64,000 nucleotides of DNA from Crotophaga sulcirostris. Taxonomy: Eukaryota > Chordata > Aves > Cuculiformes > Crotophagidae. This document shows, piece by piece, positions 27,061 to 40,440 of this stretch (position 1 is its first letter; each line of letters begins with the position of its first letter). The DNA is taken from positions 304,735-368,734 of the forward strand of contig VYZB01000273.1 in NCBI GenBank assembly GCA_013397455.1. The letters are read 5' to 3'. The notes below the pieces were generated by a model. The model did not search any database and was not told the origin of the DNA. It was given only the letters and a program-made list of their open reading frames with translations. A program made the translations under genes and the position numbers.

Positions 27061-27130
27061 CATAGATTTGTTAAGGCTGGAAAAGACCTCTGTGATCATG
27101 AAGTCCAACCATCAGCCCAACACAACCACC
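27061..27130 (-). mobile_element. CR1 3' fragment of the second subfamily
   Basis: CATAGATTTGTTAAGGCTGG, AAAAGACCTCTGTGATCATG and CCAACCATCAGCCCAACAC form the reverse 3' terminus. Only 70 bp remain. Confidence 0.8.
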
Positions 27131-28616
27131 TCTGGTAGTGGTGGGTTTTCCTACATAAAAGCCCACAACTCTTATGGGAATGAACTTGAATCAACATTAA
27201 AACAGCAGCCCCTATCCCCCCAGCCTGTGCATTTCTGTTTCTTCCCCAAATCTTAATGAGTGGATGGGTTTGAGTTACTCATTGCAGACCCTCTTTATAC
27301 CAGTGTGCGTACATATGCCATGCACTAGGGACCATCTAGGTCATGTGATAAATACAAATATTAAATTATCAATTTATATCTTTTCATTTGGTTGGAGTTT
27401 GGCCATTCCTCCTAGAGGAGCAAGCAAACCACTGTTACCAAGCACAATCTCTGGGTAAAAGGTACATGAGGAGCACCTCTCTGTTTGCAAATGCACCAAA
27501 ATGTTCAGATGCAAAACTTCTGATCTTTCTGGAGAGGATCTGTTTGGGTTTTTAGGAGGAAAAAAGATCTTCTGAAGAAGATACCTCAAAATTTCCAATA
27601 TTCATAGCTGGCTATATTACAGTTGGATTCTCAATTAAGTACAAGGGAAATACCTGTGTTTAAGTTCTCGGCTCTCTAGCAGAGCTAAATAGAGAGCACA
27701 GCCATGATAAAACTTAAAAATAATAGAAAAAAAGACAGATTTAAAAGAAAATACCAAAGGGGACTAAACCAACGGGTTTTATATTCTTCCCTCAGGGAAA
27801 AAGTCTTTAAAGCAGGTGCAGAGATAAGCAGCAGAAGGCACAGCAGAGTGGTGCAAACATGACATGGAAGAAATAGCAAAAATACCTGCATGTACAAGTA
27901 CATCTCTTTCCGGTGAAAATGGTGCCAGATGGCACAGATGAGCTTGGCAAAGGAGGCTGTTCCATAACAGCCAAATAACATAGAAGTTGAACCTCAACCT
28001 CTTCCTCTGACCATTTGTCCCAGTTACTGAAGAACATCGTTAAGTTTTGTCACTGATCCCAGGTCAGAAAGCTGCTGGAGGAGTCTGTGTACACACATTT
28101 GCTTCAACTCTTTTTCTCACATTCCATTAAAAGACTAATGGGCATTTTTCCCTACAGGATTTTGCAAGATTCTGGGATTGGGAGCAACCTCCTGAAATCT
28201 GTCCCTCTTTGCCATCACCACATAGATGACCTTTGAGTCTGGAGACAGTTTCAAACTTCATTAGGATCATTTGATCCGCACAGTGCCCTAAAGCAAAGAG
28301 CCCCTGGTCAGTTTGAAGCTAGACACTTCACTTTATTAAGCACCTGATCCCATGTCCACTGAAGCAGAATTAATGCCAGTCTGCCACCAACTTCAGCCTT
28401 GTTTGATTAGGTTGATTTTTTTTTTTTTTTAATACATCTTGGGTTTTGCCTCTTGTTTTTAGGTCTAACTTATTGGATATCTCCTGTCAGTAACCCAACC
28501 ACATTGCCCATTGCCCTTGTTTTACAGATGGAGGGTTTTTTTTCAGCTAGAGGCCTTCTTTGGGCTTATATGTAAAAGAGAAAAAAATGAAGTGGTGGAA
28601 TGACAAGCAGATTAGA

Positions 28617-28645
28617 ATATATATGTGTATGTATATACATAAGTA
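28617..28645. repeat. (TA/TG)n low-complexity repeat
   Basis: ATATATATGTGTATGTATATAC is a short mixed dinucleotide array. Confidence 0.8.
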
Positions 28646-29740
28646 TAGCAGTAGTTGTCCAGACTGCCATACTGGCACTTTGGCAGAACTGTGATGTTGC
28701 CACGTTTAGTGTGGAGGATGAAAAAAAGCACTAAGTTTAGTAAAATAAGAAAATAAAAGCAGGGGGAAAAGTCATTGGGAAATACTTTCCATGTCTTTAT
28801 AGTTAAGATGTTAATGGTCCAAAATAACATCTGTGCTCATCCTACATCCTTATAAATTGCCCCACTTGCTGATTATGTCAGCTTGCTTTGAAAGCCCACA
28901 GCAGATTTATTATTTCCTTTGGAAAAACTGTACTTTGTTCTTCCTACAATATCATTCCTATCAAGCGTAGCATGCCAAAAGAAGCTGCTTTGGGAATAAG
29001 CCAAAAAGATTGAGACAATGTGGTGCACTCTAAGCACAGACTATTTATGGGCTATGAGAGCAAATCCTTTTGTAATATTTGAAGTCCACGTTCGGTGCAA
29101 GTTAATGAGAAAGTTTGAGAGACTGAAAGGTCTCATTATGATATGTCACGCCAAGATTGCATCTTTGTTTTCTTAATTTTCTTTTAAGCTGCTCCCAAGG
29201 CTGGCTAAAAAGAATCTTTATGAGAGAGGATGAGATAAACTATGAGAATTTCAATGCGAAGATGGCCAGTCCAGATTTGATCCTGTTATTTCACTCTTGC
29301 GGTGAGCTGGAGTGAATGAGCCTACAAGTCACTGAGAAGAGAGACTGTCACCACAGCTGAAAACCCAGCTATGTTTTTCTTCCACTCTGCTGGCATCTTT
29401 TGGGGCTGAGCAGAGTTCCTGGTTATTTACAATACTGTGCACTTTGATAGAAATTTAGTCCTCTGCTGTTTGGGAATCTCTCCGTTTTTCCTCAGATCCC
29501 AATCATCTTTCCAAATGAAAAGAGAAGCCATTTCTTAAGTGGGCACAGAAAGACCCACCACATGAAAATCAAGAAGATGGTCAGGAAGAGCTTTGGCCCA
29601 CGGTGGAAAGCGATTGTTGCAGTTATTGATCAGCTCTGCAGACTTTGTGGTGTTTGTTTACAAACATATACAATTTTAGGTAATAATGAAGTAGTTCATC
29701 CAGGGGCTTCATGGAAGCCCTGGCTCCATTCTTGTGATCC

Positions 29741-29874
29741 TCATCACCTGACCTTGAACATCTCCAGGGATGGGGCAGCCACCACGGCTCTGGGCAGCCT
29801 GGGCCAGGGCCTCCCCACCCTCACAGCAAAACGTTTCTTCCTAAGATCTCATCTCAATCTCCCCTCCTTCAGCC
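29741..29874 (-). mobile_element. CR1 internal fragment, about 134 bp
   Basis: CCTGACCTTGAACATCTCCA, GCCTGGGCCAGGGCCTCCCC and CTAAGATCTCATCTCAATCT match the CR1 interior. The 3' terminus is missing. It accounts for part of the longest open reading frame in the window (29562-30170). Confidence 0.9.
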
Positions 29875-30832
29875 TTTCTCTTGATCTTTTTCTGCAGTGC
29901 TTGTTTCACTGCTACCAGTGTTTAACTCCCATGTGCCACGTACACCCACAGCATCTCAGTGCCTTTGCTCTTCTGCATTTTTGTAAATACGTTTTTCTGA
30001 CATTGGAGCACACCTGCATCCTGCTTTTGCCTTCCCAAGTCAGAAAATTTCTCTCAGGTGGGCTACATTGTTGGCTGGAGCAGCCAGGTCTGCCTGAGCT
30101 GAAGCCCAAAGACCTCCTTTTACAGCTTTTAAATGCTGGCCGATACAGAAATTCACAACAAAATTCTTAAAAAAAAAACCACTTGCACAAAAGCCTCTCA
30201 AAGTTATGTCCTACATTACCCTGCCTGTGAAAAAGGCAATCGTTCATACCCAGGTCAGTATTTTGGAGACCAAAGCTTATAAAACCCATATTCCCCATAA
30301 GAGGGGATCAGTAAGGGAGCCTTTTCTCTTTCCTATATATGAAATTGAGCAACAACAATTAGTTACTCATAAATAGGAGCAAAATCAAAGGTGGCAAAAC
30401 CAAGCACATCAGGTGTGTTCGTGTAGGCCTGAGAAGGTATGTCCTACATGAAGAACATGGGGAAACTATGCAGGAGGAGCAGAGTCTGAAGGCAAAGTAA
30501 GCAAACATCAGGCAGGACTAAACCAAACAGAACACGTTGAATGCTGTTTGAGATGGCTCAAAGCCACATGGAATTGAAGACAGATTGTAGCCCCAGAAAG
30601 AGAGATGCAAGGGATGAACTGCAAATCCAAGCCTCAGTGTTATGAGTGAGAGTTTTCCTACAGTACGAGCTCCAAAATGCTTCTGTAAAACCTACTTTAA
30701 TGCTGTGTATGCTGACTTTTGCCATTCCTCTCTCTCCGTAGTAAGTTATAAAGGGTTTGGGTTTGTTTTTTTGAGGAAGGATAAGCTGGTTTGATGAAGT
30801 TATTGTCATTTGTTGAACTTCGAAAGCCAGAG

Positions 30833-31077
30833 ATGAAAAAGGGGAGATTGAGATGAGATGAGATCTTAGGGAGAAATGTTTTGCTGTGAGGGTGGGGAGG
30901 CCCTGGCCCAGGTTGCCCAGAGCAGTGGTGGCTGCCCCATCCCTGGAGGTGTTGAAGGCCAGGCTGGATGGGGCTTGGAGCCCCCTGATCCAGTGGGAGG
31001 GGTCCCTGCCCATGGCAGGGGTTGGAACTGGGTGGGCTTTAAAGTCCTTTCCACCACAAACCATTCTATGATTTCAT
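30833..31077 (+). mobile_element. CR1 fragment, about 245 bp
   Basis: It is a full-quality 3' segment from AAAGGGGAGATTGAGATGAG to CCATTCTATGATTTCATA, including CCCTGGCCCAGGTTGCCCAG. A short GATGA duplication sits near 30850-30862. Its antisense frame is open for more than 100 codons, which explains a misleading long ORF. Confidence 0.95.
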
Positions 31078-33552
31078 ACATTCAGGAGCCAGCCTGAACT
31101 CTAAACCCACAATGTGAGGGAAGTCAAACATGGTGTCCCAGCACTCGGACTTCTTCCAGACCCAAAGTCATCAGTTTTAACTTTAACACCTTAGAGAATA
31201 AGAGCTCAAATGCTAGGGTAAAAAAATAAAAATAATAATAATATTGTCAAAAGTTGTTTAGCAGCACGAAGGATTAACCCCACTACCCAGCTTCAATCAG
31301 CTCAGCAGTAGCAGCATTTAGCAGAAATAGTATTTTACTTCAGCATCTTATTAGATTATAGAGTTTCTGTATCTGATTTTCACTGTTACCAGCAGTTATG
31401 AAACCATTTAACTGCCAGCAGCTGACCTTCCTTCTCTGTTTGGGGACTGAAAAATGCTATTTTTCTTCCCCAATACCTTTTCCTGTATCAATGTGGAAAA
31501 GAGCACAGTCCCAATTTTCCCAAATTGAGAAGGGCAGCCTATTTAATCACTCATTTTCAGTCTTTGAAGACCAGCATGAATAACACCATTGTTGCACACA
31601 TATCAGTGCCCAATGCTAGGGTTACATTACTTTTGGAAATAAGTAGTCTTTGGTTTGCTGCTCCTAACAGTTATGTTTGGCTTATTAAAAGGCGTAACGG
31701 CGTATCAAGTAAACACTAGAAAATTCATTATTAGCTTATATTCGGAATAAAATAAAATTAATTTTGAGTAGCTAGGAAACCAGGTAAAACACTGTCTTTC
31801 CCACAGATAAAATAGCCAGCCTTCCATTTGCACTATCTCCTTGCATTTATCAAGTTTAAACTAACAATGGGAATACTGAAGGAATCCAGGGAGGAAACAC
31901 AGAGCCATTGAGCTGCTATGGCCTGTCGAGGCTTCTATCGATCTTAATGTCTAAAGCCACATTCTTCCTCGCTTAGATTTCAGCAGATATGAGGAGCTGA
32001 GCAAATTTTATGTAATTGCTGTGCACTTAAGAGCTTCAGAGGAGACTGCATTTCACATTTAGTTACTTTACAAGGCACAGGTCCAAAGTATAGAGTGCTA
32101 ATATCCACCTTATCTAACTGTCAGGACAGTCTCAGTGCTTCCCTATCAGCCATGCAGCATTGTTTGACCTTCAGTTATAATATCCAAAAAACAAGTCCAT
32201 GGAGATCCTTACCAGCAGACTTCACTGATATTTAGGTGAAATTCATATTACTGTGTTATGGCTGAGGACAACGAGGACAGAGGGGGTACAAGGATTGTGG
32301 TCTCATTAAAATAGTGACAGGTGCGTACCGTAGGGGTGCTTCTTGGTTTGAAACAAAAGTCAGTCATGAGAATTAAAAAGGGGAATGTTTTCTGCAAAGG
32401 GATTTTCCTGCACAACACTCATCTACAGTTTATTTTCTGGAGGTTTGTACTTGTCAGATGGGTCCTTTTGCTTCGCTTCACAGCTGACAAGGAAACCTGA
32501 GCATTTCTAGCCTCAGGCCTCACATAAACATCTATCAAAGAAGGAAGAATTTACCTCCAGCTTTTGGACAGTAAAAAAACCCAGAATAAAGTCCCTGTGT
32601 CCCATGTTCCTTGTTGTCATATATGGTCCATGATGTAGCTGCCATGGCAATAGTGCAATAGTCTAAGGGTGGCATCCCACAAAGATTGCTGCTGGGTTTC
32701 AATTCAAGTTTAAGCAGACAGGGAGCACAGGGTCCCTCAAGTTTCATCACAAGGAGACAAAAAGTATCTGCTCCTGAATACCTGTAAGTGAGGTGAGTGA
32801 AGAGCCATGGTTCAGCCCAAAAAATGAATTTAGTGTATTAGCTTCTGAATCCAAACACTTTAACCCATCAGACTACTTTTATCCATATCCCTACTAACTT
32901 TCTCCAAAGGTCCACTCCCTCACCTTTTCTTAAAAAATAAAACAAGAAAACCCCCTCTATAATTCAGTCACTATTACCATCTCCAAAATTATCTGCCTGC
33001 ACAGGATTCATACCAGAGAGATTTACAGGACTTGATGGCAGCCAGGGTGGGAGGTCAATTAAGGAAGCTCTGAAATTACTTGCCTTAGGATAGCAAATTC
33101 CCCGGCAGCTGCAGCAAAGCACAGGCATAATGACTGCCCTGAACACGCTGCTGACAGATGGAAAGGAGCTCTGTTACATGTGCAGTACTCTTGTACATGG
33201 TATCATTTTCCTCTTGAATTAAAACGTCTCAAGAAGCATCACTAATTGCCTCCGAGTTAAACGTGCAGTGTCAGTGCAACCACAGCTGCAGCCCGGATGC
33301 ACAAACTCACACCTTAACACAAATGTTCTCTCTGCCTTAGCTGAAAGGGTTTCAGGTTTCAAATCAAATTCCCACCCTGCAGTTACACTATGAATCGCTG
33401 AGCTACCACAATTTGAGGAACAAAGATTGCTCTTCCTTCCTCCTGCATAAAGAGGATTTCTGCAGTCAAGTTTCCTCCTGCTACCACTCTGCTTTGCCTT
33501 TCCTTCCCCACATTAACTCTCAGATTTCCTTGTAAGTGGCTTGTCAAGAGAA

Positions 33553-33672
33553 CCATGGAATAGTTTGGGTCAGAAGGAACCAATCCAGTCCCACCCCCTG
33601 CCATGGGCAGGGACACCTCCCACTGGATCAAGGGGCTCAAAGCCCCACCCAACCTGGCCTTCAACACCTCCA
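33553..33672 (-). mobile_element. CR1 fragment, about 120 bp
   Basis: It reads CATGGAATAGTTTGGGTCAG, then CCACCCCCTGCCATGGGCAG and GGATCAAGGGGCTCAAAGCC, and stops at CACCTCCA. A small deletion removes part of the CTCAAAGCCCATCC block. Confidence 0.9.
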
Positions 33673-34399
33673 ACCTACACAAGGCGGCGCAGAATATTTT
33701 AAAGAGAACTTACAGTAAGTTTAATAACCTTACATTGAGCCTAGCACAACAAGTTGTTGTGTCCTCTTTAATTTCCCTTTGGCTTTTATAAGCAAAAAGT
33801 TGAATCTTTTCAACAGAACCGTATTTTCAGGAGCCCACAGCCACCTACAAGTTCTTAGCAACTTCCTGAGGCTGCTGGTTACTTAAAAAGCAACAGGCTA
33901 AACACGCAGAATACAGTTATGTGATAAAATGGAAAAGATATGTTACACTCACAAGGCAATGAAAAGAAGGAAAAAGAAGGTAAGATTTCCACTTTGCTGG
34001 AATTAATTGGGAGGTCCCTGGGATAGGGCCATGGGAAAGATGAAGAAGATAAATAAATGAAGTGCCCACTTCTTAAGCAGAGAAGAGACTTTCTCACTCA
34101 CTAAAGAAAAACAGATAACCATCTCTTTCAGAAACTTAAATAGCCAAAAAGGAGGCAGAAGATTTTATCTGAAGTGTAAAGGGGGACTTCTGTAAAGGCA
34201 CCGTAAAGGCAATACCCTAGCGAGCTGAGCTGCATAGTGTCACTTCTGTGGTGTCTGTCACCTGAGGATCCAGAACCACCCCGAAGTCTGAACTGAGTCT
34301 CCAGGACTGCACTCTGAAATGCTGGAAGCCGTACAACAAACATTCCCGTTTTACACAGCCTTTTGGACACAATATTGTGAAGTACACATTATTTAATTG

Positions 34400-34520
34400 C
34401 AAAAAAACGATTTCTCCCTAAGATCTCCCTTCAATCTCCCCTCTTTCAGCTGAAAACCATTCCCCCTCATCCTATCTCTACACTCCCTGACCAAGAGCCC
34501 CTCCCCAGCTTTCCCGTAGG
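34400..34520 (-). mobile_element. CR1 internal fragment
   Basis: GATTTCTCCCTAAGATCTCC, CTTTCAGCTGAAAACCATTC and CTCCCCAGCTTTCCCGTAGG are internal CR1 sequence. The low-coordinate (3') end is lost. The high-coordinate break at TTTCCCGTAGG coincides with the 5' truncation of the copy at 43396. Confidence 0.85.
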
Positions 34521-36432
34521 TCTTTCACAAAGCATCCTTAAGAAATCCCAGTGATCAGACCTTACTTTACAGCCAATCCAAGCAGTAACATCTTGAAACC
34601 CTCAGTTCCTGCCCCACAAAGGGGAACACAACTGGTTGAAATGAGGGGGGAGATGAATTCTTCAACCTTTTCTGACCCACACATCCCTTAAAGTTTCCCA
34701 AAATAGGGACCACCTTCAGGTCTAATTTGAACCTACCGCAAAATAACTCTCCCTTCCCTTCTCCTCATTTTAAAAAAGTTAACTTTCAGTGGATCCTTCA
34801 GAGAACCCACAGACCTCTCAAGTTTTAGTTTATACCCACAGGCTGAGGTCAACCTCTGATCTAAAACCGTTGATCCAACACTTTTCCTGGACATTCTTTT
34901 TTTATCTATCCTCAAAGAAATTTAATAGAACGGTACTAGAAAAAGTGGTTTTACGAGAAAAGAATATTGGAATTAAAAAAATAAAACCCATGAAATGAAA
35001 TTACAAAGGTCACTGATCATGACATTTCACATGGACTCAACTTCTCAGGAACTTCACATCAAGTGGTGATCCCAGGGGGGTTCTCTAGTCTTCCCAAGTA
35101 CAAATAAAGAAACTGGCAGACACTGGCATAGAAACCTGATGGTCCCACTTGCACAGCAGCTACGTTAGAAATAACATCTTAAAATACCTTAAAGTTTTGC
35201 ATTTGCTTAAAATTAGGGGATAAAGAACACTTCAATATATGTTAAGAAAATAGAAAACAATTGATGTGTAGAGCTGTCATGTGTTTTGAGGTGTGCAAGG
35301 CCACATGTGCATATTTTTAAATCTTGCCAGGTACATAGTGGACAAGAGGACAAAGTCTCAGCCAGGCCTCGCTGCCCTTATGTTCACTTGAATTAAAGTT
35401 TTGAAATTTAATTTTAAGAGGGACAAAATTTCAGCTGCTGAAAATCCTGAGAATCAGAGGCATGCAAATGTGATTTAGAGCCTTCACTCATCAGTAACTA
35501 CTAATAGCATATGTGATGAAAAGTAGAATGACTGCATGCCAAGACCGAGCCCAGGATTTCTTGACATCACTTATGTGGGTAAACAGAATATTTATTTGTA
35601 GCTGTAATAACAAGTTTGTTCTGGAGATAATTCACAAATAGAACGGAGTGAATTGTGAGTCAAATGTCACTCAACTGAACCTGCTAGCACTGCTGATTTC
35701 TGACAGGGCAGAAGCTATATTAGATTTATGTTACTTTAAAAGAGAAACTTAAGAACTTACATCAGGCAAAGCATTTTCTGAGTGAATAGAAGGAATTTGC
35801 AGAGAGATGGAGATTTTTCTCATTGAATGATAAAGCCCACTTGCAGTGGTCTTTGGCCAACCATTCTGCTCTAAGCATGGGTAACTTAGAAGCTGCATTT
35901 GGTTGCTTAGGACTTTTATCCAGATTTTTATCCAAAAATTAGTCTGGCCACCAGTTCCATAGCTTAACTGCTCTCACTGGGAAGAATTTTTCCTCATGCC
36001 CACTCCCAGTTGCTGGCACAGAGTCATTTGCACTCAAAGATTATTTTCGCCCAGTAGTTCACAATAATGAACACAAGTGGCAGCATTTGTTTCTGATTAT
36101 TCCCACAAAAAACCCAAAAAGTATCTAAAGATGCAATGTTTAAAAGAAACACAAAGAAGTACTTGGCTATAAAGAGTACATTTAACCTCGCAGCATTCAC
36201 AGCCAGCCAGGAACCAAGTCAAACTGACAAATCCAGTCAATTGACTGGAAAATACTTAGCTGTGAACACAACTTGGACTCCAGGCTTATTTTGTTCATGA
36301 CAGAGTTTCAGATTTTATATTCCTGTTTTTGGACTGGTTCCAAATCAAAACTGAACAGTCTGGGATCAGCTGTTTTCATCCTTCATTTGATGGGAGTGCA
36401 TTGTGGGGATCCCATTCTTCCCTAATTGTTGG

Positions 36433-36531
36433 AATCCTGATCCAGTGGGAGATGTCCCTGCCCATGGCAGGGCGGTTGGAGCTGGATGGGCTTTGAGTTC
36501 CCTTCCAACCCAAACCATTCTGTGATTCAAT
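36433..36531 (+). mobile_element. CR1 3' fragment, about 100 bp
   Basis: ATCCTGATCCAGTGGGAGAT, then CCCATGGCAGGGCGGTTGG and CCAAACCATTCTGTGATTCA form an intact 3' end with a short body. Confidence 0.92.
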
Positions 36532-36603
36532 GGGAAAGCCCACGATCAATAAGGAAGCTGTGTTCATAACAAGTTTGCAGGATGGAGCCATGTGCAAGAG
36601 ATT

Positions 36604-36619
36604 ATTTTTTTTTTTTTTT
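36604..36619. repeat. Poly-T tract
   Basis: A run of about 16 thymines is followed by CAGAG. No retrocopy is recognisable next to it. Confidence 0.9.
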
Positions 36620-39315
36620 CAGAGCTGGGGGAATATACAATGGAATCTGAGAGACTCAGACCATGAGGAACACCACGACAATTTATAAGACCTAAAATAT
36701 ACATATTTTCTTCAAGTGACGAGGCACATTTTGTCTAACTTCAGTCAAAACAGTCACAAGTGAACTTGGCATTCACTTATTTGCACCTTATTTAGTATTC
36801 TCTTTAGCCCATCCCCACTCCCATATGTATTTTCTAATTAATACAGTTCATTTTGCTGCAGCATTCCTAGTCCAGAATGGCACCACATCAGCCTAGTTAC
36901 AGTGGCACAGGGCAGAGACCAATAAAATCCATAACAATAAATACTAAGACTGGGACAAATTAACACAAGCGAACTGTGCAATGTGGCCTTTAAACCCCTA
37001 TATAACAGCATCACCTTTCTTCTCCCACAAATCCATTCAAACATCAAATATTTACACTTCTCCCTCCTTTAACAGCAGCTTAACATAGCACAAGCAACAA
37101 TGTTTAAAATGAATTTACCAAATCGCTATGCAATTGAAGCAGGGTAAAATAATTAGTTATGATGACTAAATAAATTGCTTTTTTGTTCTCCAACCCTCCC
37201 TTCCCCCAAAACTTACAGCTCTTTTTCTGCATCTCCTTGATGTTTTGAAGACAACAGCAGAGCAGGCATCATAAAAAGCACCAGAAGGTACTTTCTGCCA
37301 AGAGATAACACAGATGATAGGTTACCTGGTGCCATATTCCTACAGGAGGCTGAACTCTCCTGACCCCTAAATAACTCCCCAGGCTTTTGGACAAGCTGTT
37401 ATTTGCCCCAGCTGAGAATGTGACACCTCTTGTCCATCAGGGTTATGATCTGTGATCACTGCAAACCCTGAATCTACAGCGAGCAACAACACCCTTACCT
37501 TCTCCTCCGAGCTCCACAGCTCCTTCTCTGGCTGAAAATGATGTGAAGACCAGAAAGATCCTCTACAAACTGCTCCAGCCCAAGCACCTGAGCCAGAACC
37601 CAGAGCAATTTGACTGAGGGAAAGTGCTAATAATCTGCTCCCTTGAAGTGCCTGCAGCTGGCCTTGTTTTCTTAATTTGGAACACCTGCAAGCAGCAAGC
37701 CCTGTAAACATCATGCAGGTCTTATAGGGCTGCTTCTAGGGTCAGGAGATGTTAAACAAATACTTTCTACAGAAACACATTGTGCCCTGAAATAGCTGGA
37801 TTTTTTAAAATCTTAATCTTTAATCTTAATTTTTAATCCTAATCTTCATTTGATGTCATTTGGTATAAAAATCTAAAATTGGCATTTTGTCCTGTTTAAA
37901 TGACTGCATGCTGCTCATTTCCTTGATTTGGAATTTTAATCTGGACTTGGACTTCAATTTTTCTGGTGAGTTAAGATGCAATTTTCCTCATAATGGGTCT
38001 TCTTGTCTTAAAAAGCAAAATGATTTTTATCTCTTTCACCACAAACATTTTCCACCAGCAAATATTTTAATATTTTTTAATTAAAAGTGCCATTTCTGGA
38101 GAAGATTCAAAACAGCAACACAGCAGTAAGAAAGTGACATACAAACCAACACTGAAGAAGCTTTGAAAAATAAATCTTCTATGGAGTGTCCAGTGCAACG
38201 TAAAAGAATTCATCATTATACAGATACATTATAAACTGACATTTATCTTTCCTCAGCTGCACAAATGGATTCGCTTGCCATTACACATTAATCCTTTTTC
38301 AGGTTCTAAGGACATTATAAAGGGATCATTTTGCCCATGAACATCCCTGAGTTTGGCACCTACTGATTGTACCCAGTGCCTGCTGTCTCAGGAGATAAAC
38401 CCCTGCCCCACTACTGAGTGAGAACACAGTTTTGAATGTGCACCCATGGGATGCTGGATGTGCAGAGAAGCATCAGCAACCACACTTCTCTTCTGCATGT
38501 GCAGTTATGGATGTGCATTTACAGCAACATCACTTCCAGAGCTGTGTGGCTAATTCAGGCATTAACGAGTCACACACAGTTGAAGTTGCATCACCTGCAG
38601 ACCAAAATTGAGATGCATGAAAAACACACATTGTAGAGTGCCTGAGGATTATTTTTCTCACACCAAACAATACTCCTGTGAGTCCCTCGTGAGCATTTCA
38701 GACAGATACCTGAAGGGAAAATACATCTGCTATATTTCTATTTTATTAAATACACTCATGTTCTACCATAAATGAATGTTAAGATTGCCTACGCAGTCAA
38801 ATCATTAGTCATGTCAAAAATATGCACTATGGTGAATTTTAGTATTGTTGTCCTTAATAATCAGCCCATACTGCTTTCCCTACAAAGTTAGTCTTTAATA
38901 TTGCCCTCAAGTAAAATGTAAGCAGAAGCATACAGGTTTTTACCTACATAAAAAGTAGCAATGGGTAACACTGATATTCTCTTTAACTCCCATATTTCTT
39001 CAGGCAAGTGCCAATTTGTACAGCATTTACATTGCAGAAACAGCTTTTGCATATTCATTTTTCTAGAAACAATAGTCCTAAACTTTGTAATAACAAAGGT
39101 ATTGTTGTACCAAGATGACTAGAACTCATCTTTAATATCCTCCACAACTGCAATTTATTATGGTAAAAAATAAACCTCTGGCAACACCCAATCCTTTCAA
39201 CACCCAGTCCTACCTACCTGGGTACACTGCTGTCTTTACTCTTAATTTGAAAAAGATGACAATTCAAATCAAGGATACTATTTTGGCATTTCAATGGAAT
39301 GCTTCAATTTTTAGT

Positions 39316-39330
39316 TTTATTTCTTTTATT
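39316..39330 (-). promoter_or_regulatory. Candidate polyadenylation signals downstream of LYPD6B
   Basis: Two AATAAA hexamers on the minus strand (39321-39316 and 39330-39325) are the nearest canonical signals I found below the LYPD6B stop. They imply a 3' UTR of about 2 kb. A variant ATTAAA at 40035-40030 is an alternative. AATAAA is frequent by chance in AT-rich DNA, so this is weak. Confidence 0.25.
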
Positions 39331-39729
39331 CCTAACGATTTTTTATCAAATACATTAAGTATTTAAATTATGAGCAGATTTCTTAACTTTTCAGTATGGC
39401 GACCAGCAAAAAAAATCAGTTCAACAAGAAAAACAAACACAGAGACCTCCCCTCCCCAGAGGTCTTCTGGCAGTGGCAGAGAACCTGCAGCCCACTGCCT
39501 CCGTGCCTGAGCCCTCCCTCTGGGCAGTTCTCCAGGGTCTCCCTGGCACTCCCAAATACTCTGGAATGGCATTTGTGGTGTAAACAAATGCCAGCACTTG
39601 GATTATTGTAAATTATTTACAGTAAACTTATATAAGACTACAGGGCACTTTAAGGCCTTGTTAAGATTGCAATAATTATTCCCAGAAACTGAGCTATGGG
39701 AGCACCTGACTGGTTTTTAGAGGCAAAAC

Positions 39730-39899
39730 CAGGAAAAATAATTGGAAGAGGCTGCTCAGGGAAGTGGTGGAGTCCCCATCCCTGGAGGGGTTCAAGAAAC
39801 GTGTAGACGTGGCACTTTGGGACAGGGTTCAGTAGGCCCGGTGGGACTGGGCTGATGGTTGGACTGAAGATCTTTTCCAACCTTAATGATTCTATGATC
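39730..39899 (+). mobile_element. CR1 fragment of the second subfamily
   Basis: GAGGCTGCTCAGGGAAGTGG, CCCATCCCTGGAGGGGTTCA and GATCTTTTCCAACCTTAATG end in ATTCTATGATC. It lies in the 3' flank of LYPD6B, possibly inside a long 3' UTR (antisense to it). Confidence 0.92.
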
Positions 39900-40327
39900 A
39901 GAAACGTGGAAGACCACTTGCTTGCACTTTACTAAGGAATTCCCTGTGGAGCAGAGAGCAGACCTGGAATGACTTTCCTGCAAGGAAAAAGTTCAAGTAC
40001 CCTGTAGGTCATGTAGCAAAACGATGATGTTTAATGATGAAAAACGTTGAGAGTGCTTGCTACTATGTCTGACACTGACATTAATATAAAGATAAGTTAC
40101 CGAGGGATTATCACTGAACAAAGGAAAAACTTCCTCGAAACATCCTCAGCCTCTTGGCCTGCTGGATGGCTCAGCAATGGTCACCAGAGCTTGGAAAACC
40201 TTGACTTAGACAGCAAGAACTACTTTGCATTTGCAAGGAAAAAGTGTTCCCATCCAGATTTTGTAACTATGCAATTGTTTGTCAACAAATTAAAGACTTA
40301 TTTAGACATATATTTAGACATACAGTG

Positions 40328-40440
40328 ATAGGATGAGGGGGAACAGTTTGAAGCTGAAAGAGGGGAGATTGACATGAGATCTTAGAAAGAAATGTTTTGC
40401 TGTGAGGGTGGGAAGGCCCTGGCCCAGGTTGCTCAGAGAA
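40328..40440 (+). mobile_element. CR1 internal fragment
   Basis: ATAGGATGAGGGGGAACAG, AGAGGGGAGATTGACATGAG and GGCCCTGGCCCAGGTTGCTC match the CR1 interior upstream of the usual 3' segment. The sequence stops at CAGAGAA, so the 3' end is missing. It lies about 1 kb beyond the LYPD6B stop. Confidence 0.9.

Larger units (their letters stand above)
23890..39729. other. Noncoding region with scattered CR1 copies
   Basis: Seven CR1 fragments lie here, along with poly-T at 36604, a TAAT-rich patch at 24655-24705 and short CTTAAT repeats near 37807-37845. The open frames of 150 codons or more are explained by CR1 sequence. No gene was recognised. Confidence 0.65.

Noticed and set aside
29562..30170. 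Longest open reading frame in the window (202 codons, plus strand).
   Set aside because: Its central third is antisense CR1 (29741-29874), and the rest has no recognisable domain or splice context. CR1 keeps several frames open by composition.
30558..31064. 168-codon minus-strand frame.
   Set aside because: The first half is the reverse strand of the CR1 copy at 30833-31077, and the remainder is not recognisable.
35937..36005. Possible old CR1-like segment (CTCACTGGGAAGAATTTTTC).
   Set aside because: It resembles a CR1 interior motif but is too short and diverged to call by eye.
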